This document shows positions 1-9,136 of a stretch of 64,000 nucleotides of DNA, piece by piece (the stretch's first letter is position 1; every line of letters begins with the position of its first letter). This DNA comes from JAEYFP01 sp964566545 (GTDB lineage Bacteria; Bacillota; Clostridia; Lachnospirales; Lachnospiraceae), in the NCBI GenBank assembly GCA_964566545.1, contig CAZMIX010000008.1, forward strand, positions 1 through 64,000, written 5' to 3'. The position numbers were made by a program, and so were the translations under genes. Below the pieces are notes generated by a model, which was given only the letters and a program-made list of their open reading frames with translations, made no database searches and was not told the origin of the DNA.

Positions 1-298
1 CCTTGACGTCAACCGCATCTGTCAGGCTCCTAAGTTGCACCGGCGACAGCTCATCATCACAAATGATACCATCTGCCTCTGTCTCCCATATTAAATCCTT
101 CAGCTCCTCGATCTTTCCTTTACCAAAATAGGTGACCGGATGCATCTGTTCTCTGTTCTGTACAAGCTTTCCGACCGCGATCGCTCCCGCCGTTTCAGCC
201 AGCTCAGAAAGCTCGTCAAGGCTTTGTGCGCTGCTTTCATCCTCTCCTGAGTTGACCGCAAATAACACGACCCTCTCCCGCTCTTTAAAAGTCTCCAT
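1..298 (-). CDS. hflX: GTPase HflX, N-terminal fragment (runs off left edge)
   Basis: The frame opens with an ATG at 298 and continues past the left edge, so only about the first 99 residues are present. The fragment contains the family signature of the HflX N-terminal domain: a VGKLVQ stretch, PVTYFGKGKIEEL and DDELSPVQLRSL. HflX is a ribosome-associated GTPase that splits stalled or hibernating ribosomes; the GTPase domain itself lies outside the window. The gene starts 19 bases after the stop of the upstream TPR lipoprotein on the same strand, with an AAGGA-like ribosome site in the gap, so the two are probably cotranscribed. The family assignment rests only on the N-terminal domain, but that region is distinctive. 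Confidence 0.85.
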   Translation of the reverse strand, partial: METFKERERVVLFAVNSGEDESSAQSLDELSELAETAGAIAVGKLVQNREQMHPVTYFGKGKIEELKDLIWETEADGIICDDELSPVQLRSLTDAVDVK

Positions 299-316
299 AT
301 ATTTTCTTGATTTCCT

Positions 317-1396
317 TTATCTCGTTTTTAAGAATTCATATTCCCGAACCGCTTTTTCATCGTCAGGGTACAGTTTTAAGTATTCCTCCATCTGCACCGC
401 CGCCTTCTTAAATTCGGTCAGGTATTCATAAGCTACAATTTCATTGAATTTCAGGCTCTGCATATAAGACGTATCCCCTGTCGCAATACCGCTCTCAAAC
501 GCCAAAAGAGCTCCCTGATAATCTTTCAGGCTCATCTTTGCAAGCCCTAAGCGGTCATAAATGGCGGCCGAATCCGGATTTTTATCAAGAAAGGTCGTGT
601 AGAGCGAAACGGCATAATTAATATCACCAAGCGCTTCATAAGTCTTTCCAAGATAAAGCACCATATCCTCCGAATCCTTCATTTCCCGCGCCTTTTCTAA
701 ATAATTTCTGGCATCCTCATAAGCGCCGAGATAATAGCTGAAAATACCGCGCTGATAATCGCTCATCTTCCCGTTACTTTCCATTGCACGGTTGATATAA
801 GCTTTTCCATCGTCTTGATAACCGGACTCGCTCAAATCGTCATAAATACGGATATACATATCGTAATTCGACGGCTCCAGTGATACTGCTTTTTCAAAAT
901 CGGCAAGAGCCGCATCCTTTTTTTCCTGCACAAGTTCTACCTTGCCGCGCAGATAATAAGCGTCCGCATCCTTTTCGTTCATTGCAAGAATTGCGGAATA
1001 GGTGTCATGAGCCGCATCCAGCCTGCCGCCTTTATATTCGGCAAGCGCAAGGTAATAAGAGATATCATATTCAATCCTGTGTATTCTTCCGTCGGACTCT
1101 GATAAAGCCGCCTCAAAAGAGGAAATCGCATCCTCATACTGCGCCAGTCCCAGGTAAGCCATGCCCTGCCCTCTGCTTGCAAGCTGCTTATCCTCTCCCG
1201 CTACAAGTGCCGCCTCAAAATAGCCTGATGCCGCGCTGTAATCAAGCGCTTCCAGTGCTTCCATGCCGAGTGTAATATTGTCCTTATTTTTCCCTGCCGC
1301 ATTGCAGCCGCTAAGCAAAAGCAATGCGCACAGACCTGCGGACAGACAAAACAACCTGACCTTTTTTCCCGTATGTTTCAGTAAAATCTTTTGCAT
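317..1396 (-). CDS. TPR-repeat lipoprotein
   Basis: A 359-residue protein with a basic start, a hydrophobic segment (about residues 14-29) and a lipobox LLSGC, so it should be exported, lipidated and anchored on the outer face of the membrane. The rest is a series of about eight to nine 34-residue tetratricopeptide repeats, seen as recurrent A..G/Y..A......A pattern (for example DAYYLRGKVELVQEKKDAAL). TPR lipoproteins act as protein-docking scaffolds; no catalytic motif is present and no specific partner can be named. It lies directly upstream of hflX on the same strand. Function beyond scaffold is unknown. Confidence 0.8.
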   Translation of the reverse strand: MQKILLKHTGKKVRLFCLSAGLCALLLLSGCNAAGKNKDNITLGMEALEALDYSAASGYFEAALVAGEDKQLASRGQGMAYLGLAQYEDAISSFEAALSESDGRIHRIEYDISYYLALAEYKGGRLDAAHDTYSAILAMNEKDADAYYLRGKVELVQEKKDAALADFEKAVSLEPSNYDMYIRIYDDLSESGYQDDGKAYINRAMESNGKMSDYQRGIFSYYLGAYEDARNYLEKAREMKDSEDMVLYLGKTYEALGDINYAVSLYTTFLDKNPDSAAIYDRLGLAKMSLKDYQGALLAFESGIATGDTSYMQSLKFNEIVAYEYLTEFKKAAVQMEEYLKLYPDDEKAVREYEFLKTR

Positions 1397-1526
1397 GTCA
1401 ACCTCTTTTGCATTGTATCAAAACACCCGTCTCCCACGACAGCCTGCTGCCGCACCGTTCTTTCTTAGTATAGGTGAAAAATCAGAAATTATCAACCGTT
1501 CATTTGGGATGCTTTGCAGAAATCCG

Positions 1527-1555
1527 TTGTAAATTCCGATATTGCGTGTTATACT
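1527..1555 (+). promoter_or_regulatory. Sigma-A promoter of the TraX-like gene
   Basis: TTGTAA at 1527-1532, a 17-base spacer, then TATACT at 1550-1555. It lies about 49 bases upstream of the chosen start at 1604. The call rests on sequence match and spacing only. Confidence 0.6.
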
Positions 1556-1603
1556 TGACGGCGTAATAAAATCTGTATGAAAACATATTTAGGAGCCAAC
1601 CCA

Positions 1604-2374
1604 ATGTATCAGCCAAAAGAACCGGTTTTATTAAATGAACAGCCTGCTGCCGCCAGCCGTTTCGGCCTGTCCGGAAGTACACTGAAGCTCATCGCCATGA
1701 TTTCAATGCTGATAGACCATATCGGAGCCGTCATTGTTGGTCCCTACACAGATTCTGTCCTGGAAACCGCCGGCTATGAGGCAGTCCGCAGGCTGACTGA
1801 ATGTTATGATCTACTCCGGGATATCGGAAGGTTTGCATTTCCAATTTTTTGTTTCCTGCTCATCGAAGGTTTTCTGCATACAAGAAATGTATGGCGCTAT
1901 GCCGGCAGGCTGTTATTGTTTGCCATCATTTCCGAAGTGCCGTTTGATCTGGCGTTTCGAGACAGCATTTTTGATGTCGGCTCTCAAAATGTGTTTTTTA
2001 CGCTGTTGATCGGCCTGCTGATGCTGATCGGCCTGCAGGCCATTAAAGATCGCCTGCAGCTTCCGATGTTCATCAAAGCCCTTTTATCCCTTTTGGTGAT
2101 TGCGGTCTCAATGCTTGCCGCTTATTGTCTAAAGACCGACTACAGCTTTATCGGTGTTTTTTCCATCGCCGTGCTCTATCTTTTTAGGCGCAACCGGATC
2201 GGTCAGGCAATTGCGGGCGCCGCCTCCTTCTGTTGGGAGCTGCCTGCCCCGCTCGCACTTATTCCGGTTTATCTATACAACGGAAAACGAGGATGGAAAA
2301 TAAAATATGTCTTTTATCTGTTCTATCCGCTCCATCTGCTCATTTTATATACAATTGCAGTATTAATCATTTAA
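1604..2374 (+). CDS. TraX-family integral membrane protein
   Basis: A 256-residue multi-spanning membrane protein. The start at 1604 is preferred over an in-frame ATG at 1577 because AGGAG sits eight bases before it. The N-terminal segment LKLIAMISMLIDHIGAV is the signature of the TraX family (named after the F-plasmid pilin acetylase), and about seven to eight hydrophobic segments follow, with FCFLLIEGF and the SEVPFDLAF region conserved in the family. Chromosomal TraX proteins in Firmicutes are not linked to conjugation here: no tra genes are nearby. A role in acyl transfer to a surface component is a family-based guess. Its 3' end overlaps the convergent neighbour by 12 bases. Confidence 0.8.
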   Translation: MYQPKEPVLLNEQPAAASRFGLSGSTLKLIAMISMLIDHIGAVIVGPYTDSVLETAGYEAVRRLTECYDLLRDIGRFAFPIFCFLLIEGFLHTRNVWRYAGRLLLFAIISEVPFDLAFRDSIFDVGSQNVFFTLLIGLLMLIGLQAIKDRLQLPMFIKALLSLLVIAVSMLAAYCLKTDYSFIGVFSIAVLYLFRRNRIGQAIAGAASFCWELPAPLALIPVYLYNGKRGWKIKYVFYLFYPLHLLILYTIAVLII

Positions 2375-3478
2375 TGGGGGCTTTTTTGTGACCTTCAGCT
2401 TAATGAGCTTTGACATTTCTTTGAAAAGTCCTTTGATGACAAGTTTCATCATCTCCTTGGAATCTGTATCCATCTCCTCAATCGCGTTCATAATCGCCGT
2501 AGTGTTCTTTTTCCAGTCCGTTTTCAAATCAATGAGTGTCGCCGCACCCGGCGCGTTAATGACCGCAAAAAGCTGTTCAACAAACTCTTTCAGCTGCTCC
2601 ACATCCATACCGCGAATCCATTGGTTGACGGATTCATCCCGCATTTCCACATGCTTATACAGACCGCTCACCTTTTTAAATTCCGCACCCTCCACGATCC
2701 AGTTGTACGGATCATGCTGTAAAAAGCCAAAGCTTCTGCACTCAATGACCTCATACTTTTCCTGTGACTGCAGCAGCATCCCTACAAGAGAAGAGTGGGG
2801 AATCAGCTTGTGAACCCGATCCTTGATTTCGTCAAAGTCACCGCTGTCAAGCACCTCCTGCCGAAAGCCCGGACCATCATGGCTGTATATTTGTATAATG
2901 CGCTTCTTTACGTTTTCCTTGCATTTCATAGACGAATAGACCGCTAGATTGCCGCCCTTAGAATGGCCTCCGACGTAAAAGCGGCATGCAATATTCTCTG
3001 CTACAAGGTTTAAATACTGCACTGCCTTTTCCTGCGAGGGAACCGGCGTCTGAAACGCCATGTTGAAATCCTCCTTCCAGCCGACGATCGACTCGTCTGT
3101 TCCGCGGAAGGCAATATAAACGAGACCCTCCTCAAACAGGCAGGTGATAGCGGAAAACTGAATCTCCCATCCCTCATCCACAATATTCATATAATTATTC
3201 AGTCGCATATTCTGAAATCGCCTGCTTTCGATCACAGCCCTGAAAAGCGCCTTGTTCACCTTTTCATAACGCTCGTCATCAAATAAGTGCAAAAAATCCA
3301 CATGCTCCGGCAAATCCTGAAGCTTGACCGAAGGACAGTTTTCACCGACTAAAGACACCATGCCGTCATATTTTAAATAGGAGAGCTGAGAAAGGACAAG
3401 GCTGTCTACTTCATTGAAGGGCTCTTCTGTTATAGAATACTTTCCATATTCTTTTACATAATCGGTGATATTTTTCAT
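2363..3478 (-). CDS. Mbeg1-like alpha/beta-hydrolase (DUF2974)
   Basis: A 371-residue cytosolic protein of the DUF2974/Mbeg1-like family, related to class 3 lipases. The nucleophile elbow GGHSKGGN places the likely catalytic serine at residue 173; the surrounding VYIAFRGTDESIVGWKEDF segment is the lipase oxyanion region. An acid and a histidine to complete the triad should follow (SHDGPGF and LIPHSS are candidates). The substrate is unknown. It has no signal peptide. It is transcribed alone from a divergent region shared with the PLP decarboxylase and overlaps the 3' end of the TraX-like gene. Family assignment is good, activity is inferred. Confidence 0.8.
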   Translation of the reverse strand: MKNITDYVKEYGKYSITEEPFNEVDSLVLSQLSYLKYDGMVSLVGENCPSVKLQDLPEHVDFLHLFDDERYEKVNKALFRAVIESRRFQNMRLNNYMNIVDEGWEIQFSAITCLFEEGLVYIAFRGTDESIVGWKEDFNMAFQTPVPSQEKAVQYLNLVAENIACRFYVGGHSKGGNLAVYSSMKCKENVKKRIIQIYSHDGPGFRQEVLDSGDFDEIKDRVHKLIPHSSLVGMLLQSQEKYEVIECRSFGFLQHDPYNWIVEGAEFKKVSGLYKHVEMRDESVNQWIRGMDVEQLKEFVEQLFAVINAPGAATLIDLKTDWKKNTTAIMNAIEEMDTDSKEMMKLVIKGLFKEMSKLIKLKVTKKPPLND

Positions 3479-3545
3479 GTACGATCGCCTCCCATACCCC
3501 TTTCATAAAAGAATGAATCAAACGGAAAACATACGAATCTATTTT

Positions 3546-3574
3546 ATTATATCAACTTTTCCTTTTTTCAACAA
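3546..3574 (-). promoter_or_regulatory. Promoter of the Mbeg1-like gene
   Basis: On the minus strand, TTGTTG at 3574-3569, 17-base spacer, and a consensus TATAAT at 3551-3546, about 70 bases before the start codon at 3478. Confidence 0.6.
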
Positions 3575-3602
3575 CAAAGTGTTTTCAAGACTTCCAAATT
3601 TG

Positions 3603-3631
3603 TTTACACCGGATTTTTATAATGCTATACT
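3603..3631 (+). promoter_or_regulatory. Promoter of the decarboxylase-ATPase pair
   Basis: TTTACA at 3603-3608, 17-base spacer, TATACT at 3626-3631, 39 bases before the start at 3671. It is divergent from the Mbeg1-like promoter. Confidence 0.65.
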
Positions 3632-3670
3632 GTCATAGGGCACTAACTATCTAAATCCGGAGGCTTAGTC

Positions 3671-4927
3671 ATGACATTGGAAGAGGTGAAACAGCAGACG
3701 CCCTGCTATCTCATTCAGGAAGCGCTGCTGAAAGAAAATTTGGAAGCATTCGAGCAAGCGCTCAAAAAATACTGGAATCATTACGGCTTCGGCTACTCCG
3801 TCAAAACGAATTCGCTTCCGTGGCTTCTTTCGTATGTAAAGAAATTCGGCTGCATGGCAGAAGTTGTCTCCGATACGGAATATGAGCTTGCGGAACACAT
3901 TGGCTTTCTTCCCCATGATATTATTTTTAACGGCCCCCTCAAGAGCCGCGAAAAATTTCTTTATGCTTTAAAAAACAAGAGCGTCGTCAACATTGATTCT
4001 ATGCGGGAATTAAAATGGTTGAAGGAAGCGTGGGCGCTTGATCACGAAATCAATATCGGCCTGCGGGTAAATTTTGATTTGGAGGCAGTCTGTCCGGAAG
4101 AATCTTTAACGGACAAGGGCGGCAACCGATTCGGCTTTAATGTGGAAAATGGTACATTCAAGGCTGTCCTTTCCGAAATTGCAACACTAAAAAACGTACA
4201 CGTGACGGGGCTGCATATGCACACAAATTCAAAAACGCGTTCTCTGACCGTATTTCAGGAGCTTTCCAGGCAGGTATGCTTTCTTGCGCGTGAATACGGA
4301 CTGGAGCTTTCCTACATTGACATTGGCGGTAGTTTTTTTGTAAAAAAAAGAGACTTTCAGGCATTTGACGATTATGTGCGCGTCATCGCCAAAGAGCTTT
4401 CTGCTTGGTTTGATCCAAAGGATACCGCGCTTTTGATCGAGCCCGGATCCGCCGTCATTTCGACGCCCATCCAATATCTGACGAAGGTTCTTGATGTCAA
4501 AGATACGCACCGTGACCGTTTCGTCGTCACAGACGGCGGACGGCTGCACATCGATCCGTTTATGCGAAAGACCGGCTATGTGTACGAGTTGTATGACGGT
4601 GACGGAAAAAGACTTGCTTTGCAAAATACCATATCCTCGCAAGAAGCTTTAACCGCCCGCCCGGCTCACAAAAAACAGATTGTCTGCGGTTTTTCCTGTA
4701 TGGAAACAGATCGAATCATGTCTGTTGAGCAGATGCCCGAGCTAAAGGAAGGCGATTATGTGCTCTATGACATGACGGGTGGGTATACATTGAGCTTTAA
4801 TGCACTGTTTATTGAATATCTTCCCTCCGTCTTTGTACAAAGAGACGACGGTTCTTTCTCGCTTGTCAGGGAAAAATGGGGACTTGAAGAGTTTTTACAA
4901 AAAAATTACTATGATGCGTCATTTTAA
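3671..4927 (+). CDS. PLP-dependent decarboxylase, ODC/DAPDC fold type III
   Basis: A 418-residue protein of the alanine-racemase-fold decarboxylases (Orn/DAP/Arg decarboxylase family 2). YSVKTN carries the PLP-binding lysine (K45), HMHTNS the barrel histidine, DIGGSFF the phosphate-binding glycines, EPGSAV the glutamate contacting the pyridine nitrogen, and CGFSC (C339, C343) the C-terminal cysteine region that reaches into the partner subunit's active site. It acts as a homodimer in the cytosol. The substrate cannot be read from the sequence: meso-diaminopimelate, carboxynorspermidine or another amino acid are possible. GGAGG precedes the start. The ATPase gene begins 11 bases downstream, so the two form an operon. 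Confidence 0.75.
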   Translation: MTLEEVKQQTPCYLIQEALLKENLEAFEQALKKYWNHYGFGYSVKTNSLPWLLSYVKKFGCMAEVVSDTEYELAEHIGFLPHDIIFNGPLKSREKFLYALKNKSVVNIDSMRELKWLKEAWALDHEINIGLRVNFDLEAVCPEESLTDKGGNRFGFNVENGTFKAVLSEIATLKNVHVTGLHMHTNSKTRSLTVFQELSRQVCFLAREYGLELSYIDIGGSFFVKKRDFQAFDDYVRVIAKELSAWFDPKDTALLIEPGSAVISTPIQYLTKVLDVKDTHRDRFVVTDGGRLHIDPFMRKTGYVYELYDGDGKRLALQNTISSQEALTARPAHKKQIVCGFSCMETDRIMSVEQMPELKEGDYVLYDMTGGYTLSFNALFIEYLPSVFVQRDDGSFSLVREKWGLEEFLQKNYYDASF

Positions 4928-4937
4928 GGAGGTCTTT

Positions 4938-5687
4938 ATGACACTGCTCACCTGTGAGGATCTGCTGATCAAATATGAAAATACGACTGTGATTTCCGGT
5001 TTAAGCTTCTCTGTCAATTATGGCGATTATCTTTGCATCGTCGGCGACAATGGAACAGGAAAATCCACCCTTTTAAAATGCATCCTCGGCTTAAAGGCCA
5101 ATCAAGGCGGTTCTATACTGTTTGATAAAGAAATGACCCAGAAGGAAATCGGCTATGTGGCGCAGCAGGACGAGATGAACAAAGATTTTCCGGCTTCTGT
5201 CATGGAAATTGTCCTTTCCGGCTGCCTCAATAAGCACGGTTTGTCTCCTTTTTATTCGAAAAAAGAAAAAAAGCTTGCAAAACAAGCGCTTTCCAAGCTT
5301 CATATTGAAAATCTTTCTGGTAAAAGCTTCCAAGAGCTTTCGGGCGGACAACGCAAACGGGTACTGCTTGCCCGTGCCCTGCTTGCTTCTGGCAAGCTGC
5401 TGCTGTTGGATGAGCCGGCCGCCGCACTCGATCCGCTCGCGACACAGGAATTTTATGAGATTCTTCAGGAGCTTAACAACGACGGCATGACAATCCTCAT
5501 GGTTTCCCATGACATTCACAGCGCTATCCACAATGCTTCGCATATTCTTCATCTTTCCACACAAGCCGCCGCTTTTTTTGGTACGACCGGCGACTATTTA
5601 AATAGTCAAGTCGGATATGCTTACCTTGGGGAACAAGGCAATTGCCGTCAATGTCTGAGGCAATTTCATAAACAGGAGCAGGAATAA
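4938..5687 (+). CDS. Metal-type ABC transporter ATPase (ZnuC-like), no partner permease
   Basis: A 249-residue ABC ATPase. The start at 4938 follows AAGGAGG at a spacing of about six bases; an upstream extension to 4800 would overlap the decarboxylase. It has the Walker A GDNGTGKST, Q-loop VAQQDEMN, signature LSGGQRKR, Walker B LLLLDEP with D-loop ALDP, and switch histidine VSHD. Overall pattern and length match ATPases of zinc/manganese ABC importers (ZnuC/MntB class). The C-terminus has a CRQC motif. No permease or binding protein follows: the next gene is the convergent signal peptidase. It must therefore work with a transporter encoded elsewhere, or the locus has lost it. Confidence 0.8.
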   Translation: MTLLTCEDLLIKYENTTVISGLSFSVNYGDYLCIVGDNGTGKSTLLKCILGLKANQGGSILFDKEMTQKEIGYVAQQDEMNKDFPASVMEIVLSGCLNKHGLSPFYSKKEKKLAKQALSKLHIENLSGKSFQELSGGQRKRVLLARALLASGKLLLLDEPAAALDPLATQEFYEILQELNNDGMTILMVSHDIHSAIHNASHILHLSTQAAAFFGTTGDYLNSQVGYAYLGEQGNCRQCLRQFHKQEQE

Positions 5688-5716
5688 CCTGCATTGAGAA
5701 ACAGCCTTACTTGTTT

Positions 5717-6271
5717 TTATTCAATCTTTCCGAATTGTGGGAAATAGCGGAATATTGCTTCCCCCAAGATTTTATCGCTATACACAAACGGTTGATTCCA
5801 ATATCTGGAGTCTGCCGAGTTGTTTCGATTGTCTCCCATCATGAAATAGGCATCCTCCGGAATTGTGACAGGCCCGTAATCACCCATCGGTTCCACATTC
5901 AGATAAGGCTCCTCAAGAGGTTCTTCCCCACCGTCGATATATATCTTTCCGTCACGCATTTTCAGCGTCTCACCGGGCAGACCGATGACACGTTTAATAA
6001 ATAATTGCTTTTCATCATCAGGAAATTTAAATATGACGATGTCCCCACGCTTTGGCTCATCGTTTAAATAAGCGAGTCGGTAGCCGAATATCCGGTCGCC
6101 GGTCATGATCGTCGCCTCCATGGAAGCGGACGGGATGACCGCGTTTACAATAATAAACATGTTCAAAATCACGGCGAGAATAATCGCCACCTCTACTACA
6201 ATGATCCATTCCATGACTTCTGCTTTCACAGACTCTTTTTTTGCTTTTTTTTCTGCTTCTTTTTCAGGCAT
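5717..6271 (-). CDS. lepB: Type I signal peptidase
   Basis: A 184-residue membrane-bound signal peptidase of Gram-positive size. After a charged N-terminus (residues 1-20) comes one membrane segment (about 22-45), then the catalytic boxes: PSASME with nucleophile Ser50, FIKRVIGLPGE with general base Lys93, and GDNRNNSADSRYW (box E). It removes signal peptides of non-lipoprotein exported proteins at the outer membrane face. The gene is monocistronic, convergent to the ZnuC-like gene and divergent to the MBOAT gene. All key residues are present. Confidence 0.95.
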   Translation of the reverse strand: MPEKEAEKKAKKESVKAEVMEWIIVVEVAIILAVILNMFIIVNAVIPSASMEATIMTGDRIFGYRLAYLNDEPKRGDIVIFKFPDDEKQLFIKRVIGLPGETLKMRDGKIYIDGGEEPLEEPYLNVEPMGDYGPVTIPEDAYFMMGDNRNNSADSRYWNQPFVYSDKILGEAIFRYFPQFGKIE

Positions 6272-6421
6272 TCCGTATCCCCTTTTTCCGCCGTTGCGTT
6301 ACTATCCGTGTCTTTACGGTACAGACTTATCTAAAACGGCTCAAATTGACATCGCTTTACCATTATAGTACAATCAAAAACAGATTACAAGTTTGTAAAT
6401 ATGCGTTCGCGGAGGATGAAG

Positions 6422-7855
6422 ATGCTGTTTAACTCCCTGCAGTTTTTATTTTTTTTCCCGGTTGTCGTGCTGCTGTATTTTCTGATTCCGCACAAACTCA
6501 GATATATATGGCTTCTTTTTGCGAGCTATTTTTTTTATTTTTGCCAGAAGCCCGTCTACGTCATTTTTTTAATGCTCTCGACCCTGATCACATGGGTAAC
6601 CGGAAATCTGCTTTATCAAGCGGATTCCTTGCGCAAAAAAAACGGAATCGCGGCAACCGGAGTGTTGCTGAACCTTTCTTTTTTGATTTATTTTAAATAC
6701 GCCGGCTTTCTGCTGTCGCTGTTTGACAGTGAAAAGCAGTTGAATCTGCTGCTTCCCGTCGGCATTTCTTTTTATACATTCCAGTCGCTTACCTATATAA
6801 TAGACTGTTACAGAAAAGAAACAAAGCCGGAGCGAAATATTTTTAAATACGCACTGTTTGTCTCATTTTTTCCGAATATTTTATCGGGTCCAATCGAGCG
6901 TTCAAAAAATCTATTAAAGCAGTTTGAAGAAGTGCATACGTTTGATGCTGTCCGGGCAAAAGAAGGGCTGACGCTCATGCTCTGGGGCTATTTTCTGAAA
7001 ATGGTCATCGTATCCCGTCTCGCCATTTTAACTGATTTGGTTTACGACAATTACACCGGCTATACCGGCGTCCCGCTGATCATTGCAACGCTCAGCTATA
7101 CCTTTCAGATTTATTGCGATTTTGCCGGTTATTCCGGCATCGCGATCGGCGCCGCCAAGATCATGGGGTTTTCGATCATGCAAAATTTCAGGCAGCCTTA
7201 TCTGGCTCTGAGCATCGCGGATTTCTGGCGCCGCTGGCATATTTCCCTTTCCTCCTGGTTTCGCGATTATCTTTATATCCCGCTTGGAGGAAACCGCCGT
7301 TCAAGGCTTCGTAAATATGGAAATATCATGGTTGTCTTCCTCGCAAGCGGCATCTGGCATGGTGCAAATGTCACTTTTGTCGTCTGGGGGGCGCTCAACG
7401 GTCTCTACCAGATTATCGGTGACCTTTTAAAGCCCTTCCGAAAACAGTTGTGCGAGCTGACCGGAATTTGCCGTCAGCCTGCTATTTTGCGTCTTTTACA
7501 AACTCTTTTTACCTTTCTGCTCATAAGCCTAACCTGGATATTTTTCCGCGCACCATCCATTGCGGAGGCAGGCGGTATTCTTTATAAAATAATTACGACG
7601 ACACAGCCTATAAACTTTATTGACGGCACTGTTTTTACGCTTGGCCTCGGCACCGCAAATTTCCTTTTTGTCCTCGCCGCCCTGTTTCTGTTATTTGTCG
7701 CTGATTTCCTTTGTGAACACAAAAACTGCGATATCAGCGGCTTGCTTACGTGCACCCCGCTTCTCCTTCGCTGGGGAATCTACTACCTTCTAATTATCAT
7801 GATCCTGCTCTCCTGCAATCTCTCCACACAGGAGTTCTTATACCTACAATTTTAA
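6422..7855 (+). CDS. MBOAT O-acyltransferase (AlgI/DltB-like)
   Basis: A 477-residue polytopic membrane protein of the MBOAT family. The start at 6422 (MLFNSLQF) is chosen because GGAGG lies six bases before it; MLFNS is also the usual family start. The conserved core is present: WRRWHISLSSWFRDYLYIP and the invariant histidine in GIWHGAN (His313). MBOATs of the AlgI/DltB group move an acyl group, usually acetyl, across the membrane for O-acylation of an exported polymer. The following gene is an SGNH-fold protein, the usual partner that completes the transfer outside. The polymer acylated here (peptidoglycan, teichoic acid or a capsule) is not evident. Confidence 0.9.
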   Translation: MLFNSLQFLFFFPVVVLLYFLIPHKLRYIWLLFASYFFYFCQKPVYVIFLMLSTLITWVTGNLLYQADSLRKKNGIAATGVLLNLSFLIYFKYAGFLLSLFDSEKQLNLLLPVGISFYTFQSLTYIIDCYRKETKPERNIFKYALFVSFFPNILSGPIERSKNLLKQFEEVHTFDAVRAKEGLTLMLWGYFLKMVIVSRLAILTDLVYDNYTGYTGVPLIIATLSYTFQIYCDFAGYSGIAIGAAKIMGFSIMQNFRQPYLALSIADFWRRWHISLSSWFRDYLYIPLGGNRRSRLRKYGNIMVVFLASGIWHGANVTFVVWGALNGLYQIIGDLLKPFRKQLCELTGICRQPAILRLLQTLFTFLLISLTWIFFRAPSIAEAGGILYKIITTTQPINFIDGTVFTLGLGTANFLFVLAALFLLFVADFLCEHKNCDISGLLTCTPLLLRWGIYYLLIIMILLSCNLSTQEFLYLQF

Positions 7856-7866
7856 TGAGGCAAACT

Positions 7867-8889
7867 ATGAAACCAAACCACCCAACCGCAGTATTTCTTT
7901 TCAAGTGCATATTTGCATCGCTGCCGCTGCTTCTCCTTATCGGATATACGGCATTATTTCCGTTTGCCTATATGGACGCCGAATATCCTTCGTGGGCCTA
8001 TACAAGGGCAGTTGTAAGCGGAAAACAACCAGCCTCGACCGATGCGGCCGACGAAGCCGATATGGTTCTGATTCTCGGCGATTCCCGTGCGATGGCGGAT
8101 CTTATTCCGAGCGAGCTTGGCAACCCGGCACAGAACCTTGCGCTTGGAGGTGCTACGACGATCGAGATGTACTACACGCTCTCGGATTATCTTTCCAGTC
8201 ATGACGCCCCTTCCACGGCAGTCATTTTATTTGCGCCGTTTCATTATTCTTATATAGATAATTTCTGGCAGCGCACTGTTTATTTTAATTACTTAAGCGT
8301 TCCTCAAATGCTTGAAGTGTTTGCAAATGCAAAAACCGTTTCTTCCGAAACGGTATTGCAGGAGCATCATCTGATCGACAGCTTGAGTTATCTTCTCCGG
8401 CTGCCAAATAAATATCTTCCGGCACTTATCAACAGTCGTCTCTATGAACGCTTTGATGAAAATAATGCCTCCTACCAAAAGCTGTGTGCCGAAAACGGTC
8501 ACGGTCTGTTTGGTACAGCCAAGGGTTCGTCTGATTTGAATTATGAAGTCAACTATACCGAAATGAAAACTTCCGGCGACGCGGCATTGATTGCACTGTA
8601 TTTTGACAAGCTTCTCGCTCTTTGCGACGAATATAATATTTATGCGATCGTGGAACAGCCGCCGATGAATGAATCCTCTTATAAAAAACTTCAAAAAAGC
8701 TATCTCGCCGAATACTCTATTTATATAGAAGAAAGACAAACAGAATATCCCTTTTTTTCCATTGATCATACAATTACATTTTATGGAAACGATTTCTTTG
8801 GAGACGCTTCCCATTTAAATGAGAAAGGGGCTCTCGCCTTTACACGAGACTTGAAAGAAAAATACAAAAATATTCTTTCGACAAACTGA
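7867..8889 (+). CDS. SGNH-fold partner of the MBOAT acyltransferase
   Basis: A 340-residue protein with one N-terminal membrane anchor (about residues 10-35) and an extracytoplasmic SGNH-hydrolase-like domain. ILGDSR carries the block I serine (Ser73), and DASHLN the block V pair Asp313/His316, so the catalytic triad looks intact. In AlgI/AlgJ- and DltB/DltD-type systems such a protein passes the acyl group to the final polymer. An ATG at 7855 overlaps the MBOAT stop (TAATG), but the ATG at 7867 has GAGG six bases upstream and is preferred. The two genes are clearly one operon. Confidence 0.8.
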   Translation: MKPNHPTAVFLFKCIFASLPLLLLIGYTALFPFAYMDAEYPSWAYTRAVVSGKQPASTDAADEADMVLILGDSRAMADLIPSELGNPAQNLALGGATTIEMYYTLSDYLSSHDAPSTAVILFAPFHYSYIDNFWQRTVYFNYLSVPQMLEVFANAKTVSSETVLQEHHLIDSLSYLLRLPNKYLPALINSRLYERFDENNASYQKLCAENGHGLFGTAKGSSDLNYEVNYTEMKTSGDAALIALYFDKLLALCDEYNIYAIVEQPPMNESSYKKLQKSYLAEYSIYIEERQTEYPFFSIDHTITFYGNDFFGDASHLNEKGALAFTRDLKEKYKNILSTN

Positions 8890-9136
8890 TGCTTGTTTGT
8901 ACTTTCTTAAGAATTCTTAAATAATCACAAATACCCCTTTACTTTTTTTTCTTAATTATGTAGAATTCTTTTTGTGCCACAGTTTAATTTTTTATTTAAT
9001 TACTTTATAACATTTTTGTAAAAAAGTCGTAATATTTTGTATAAAATAACAGTGACTTACATTTTATTTTGTGTTATAATCAACGACGGATACAAAAGTG
9101 AAAAAATCGCATTTTAATAAGGGAGGAATTGTACCG
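8890..9136. other. AT-rich intergenic region before the YerB gene
   Basis: About 247 bases, strongly AT-rich. A consensus TATAAT ends roughly 60 bases before the YerB start, with GTGACT 18 bases before it as a plausible -35 box. I see no riboswitch or hairpin terminator for the acylation operon. Confidence 0.4.
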
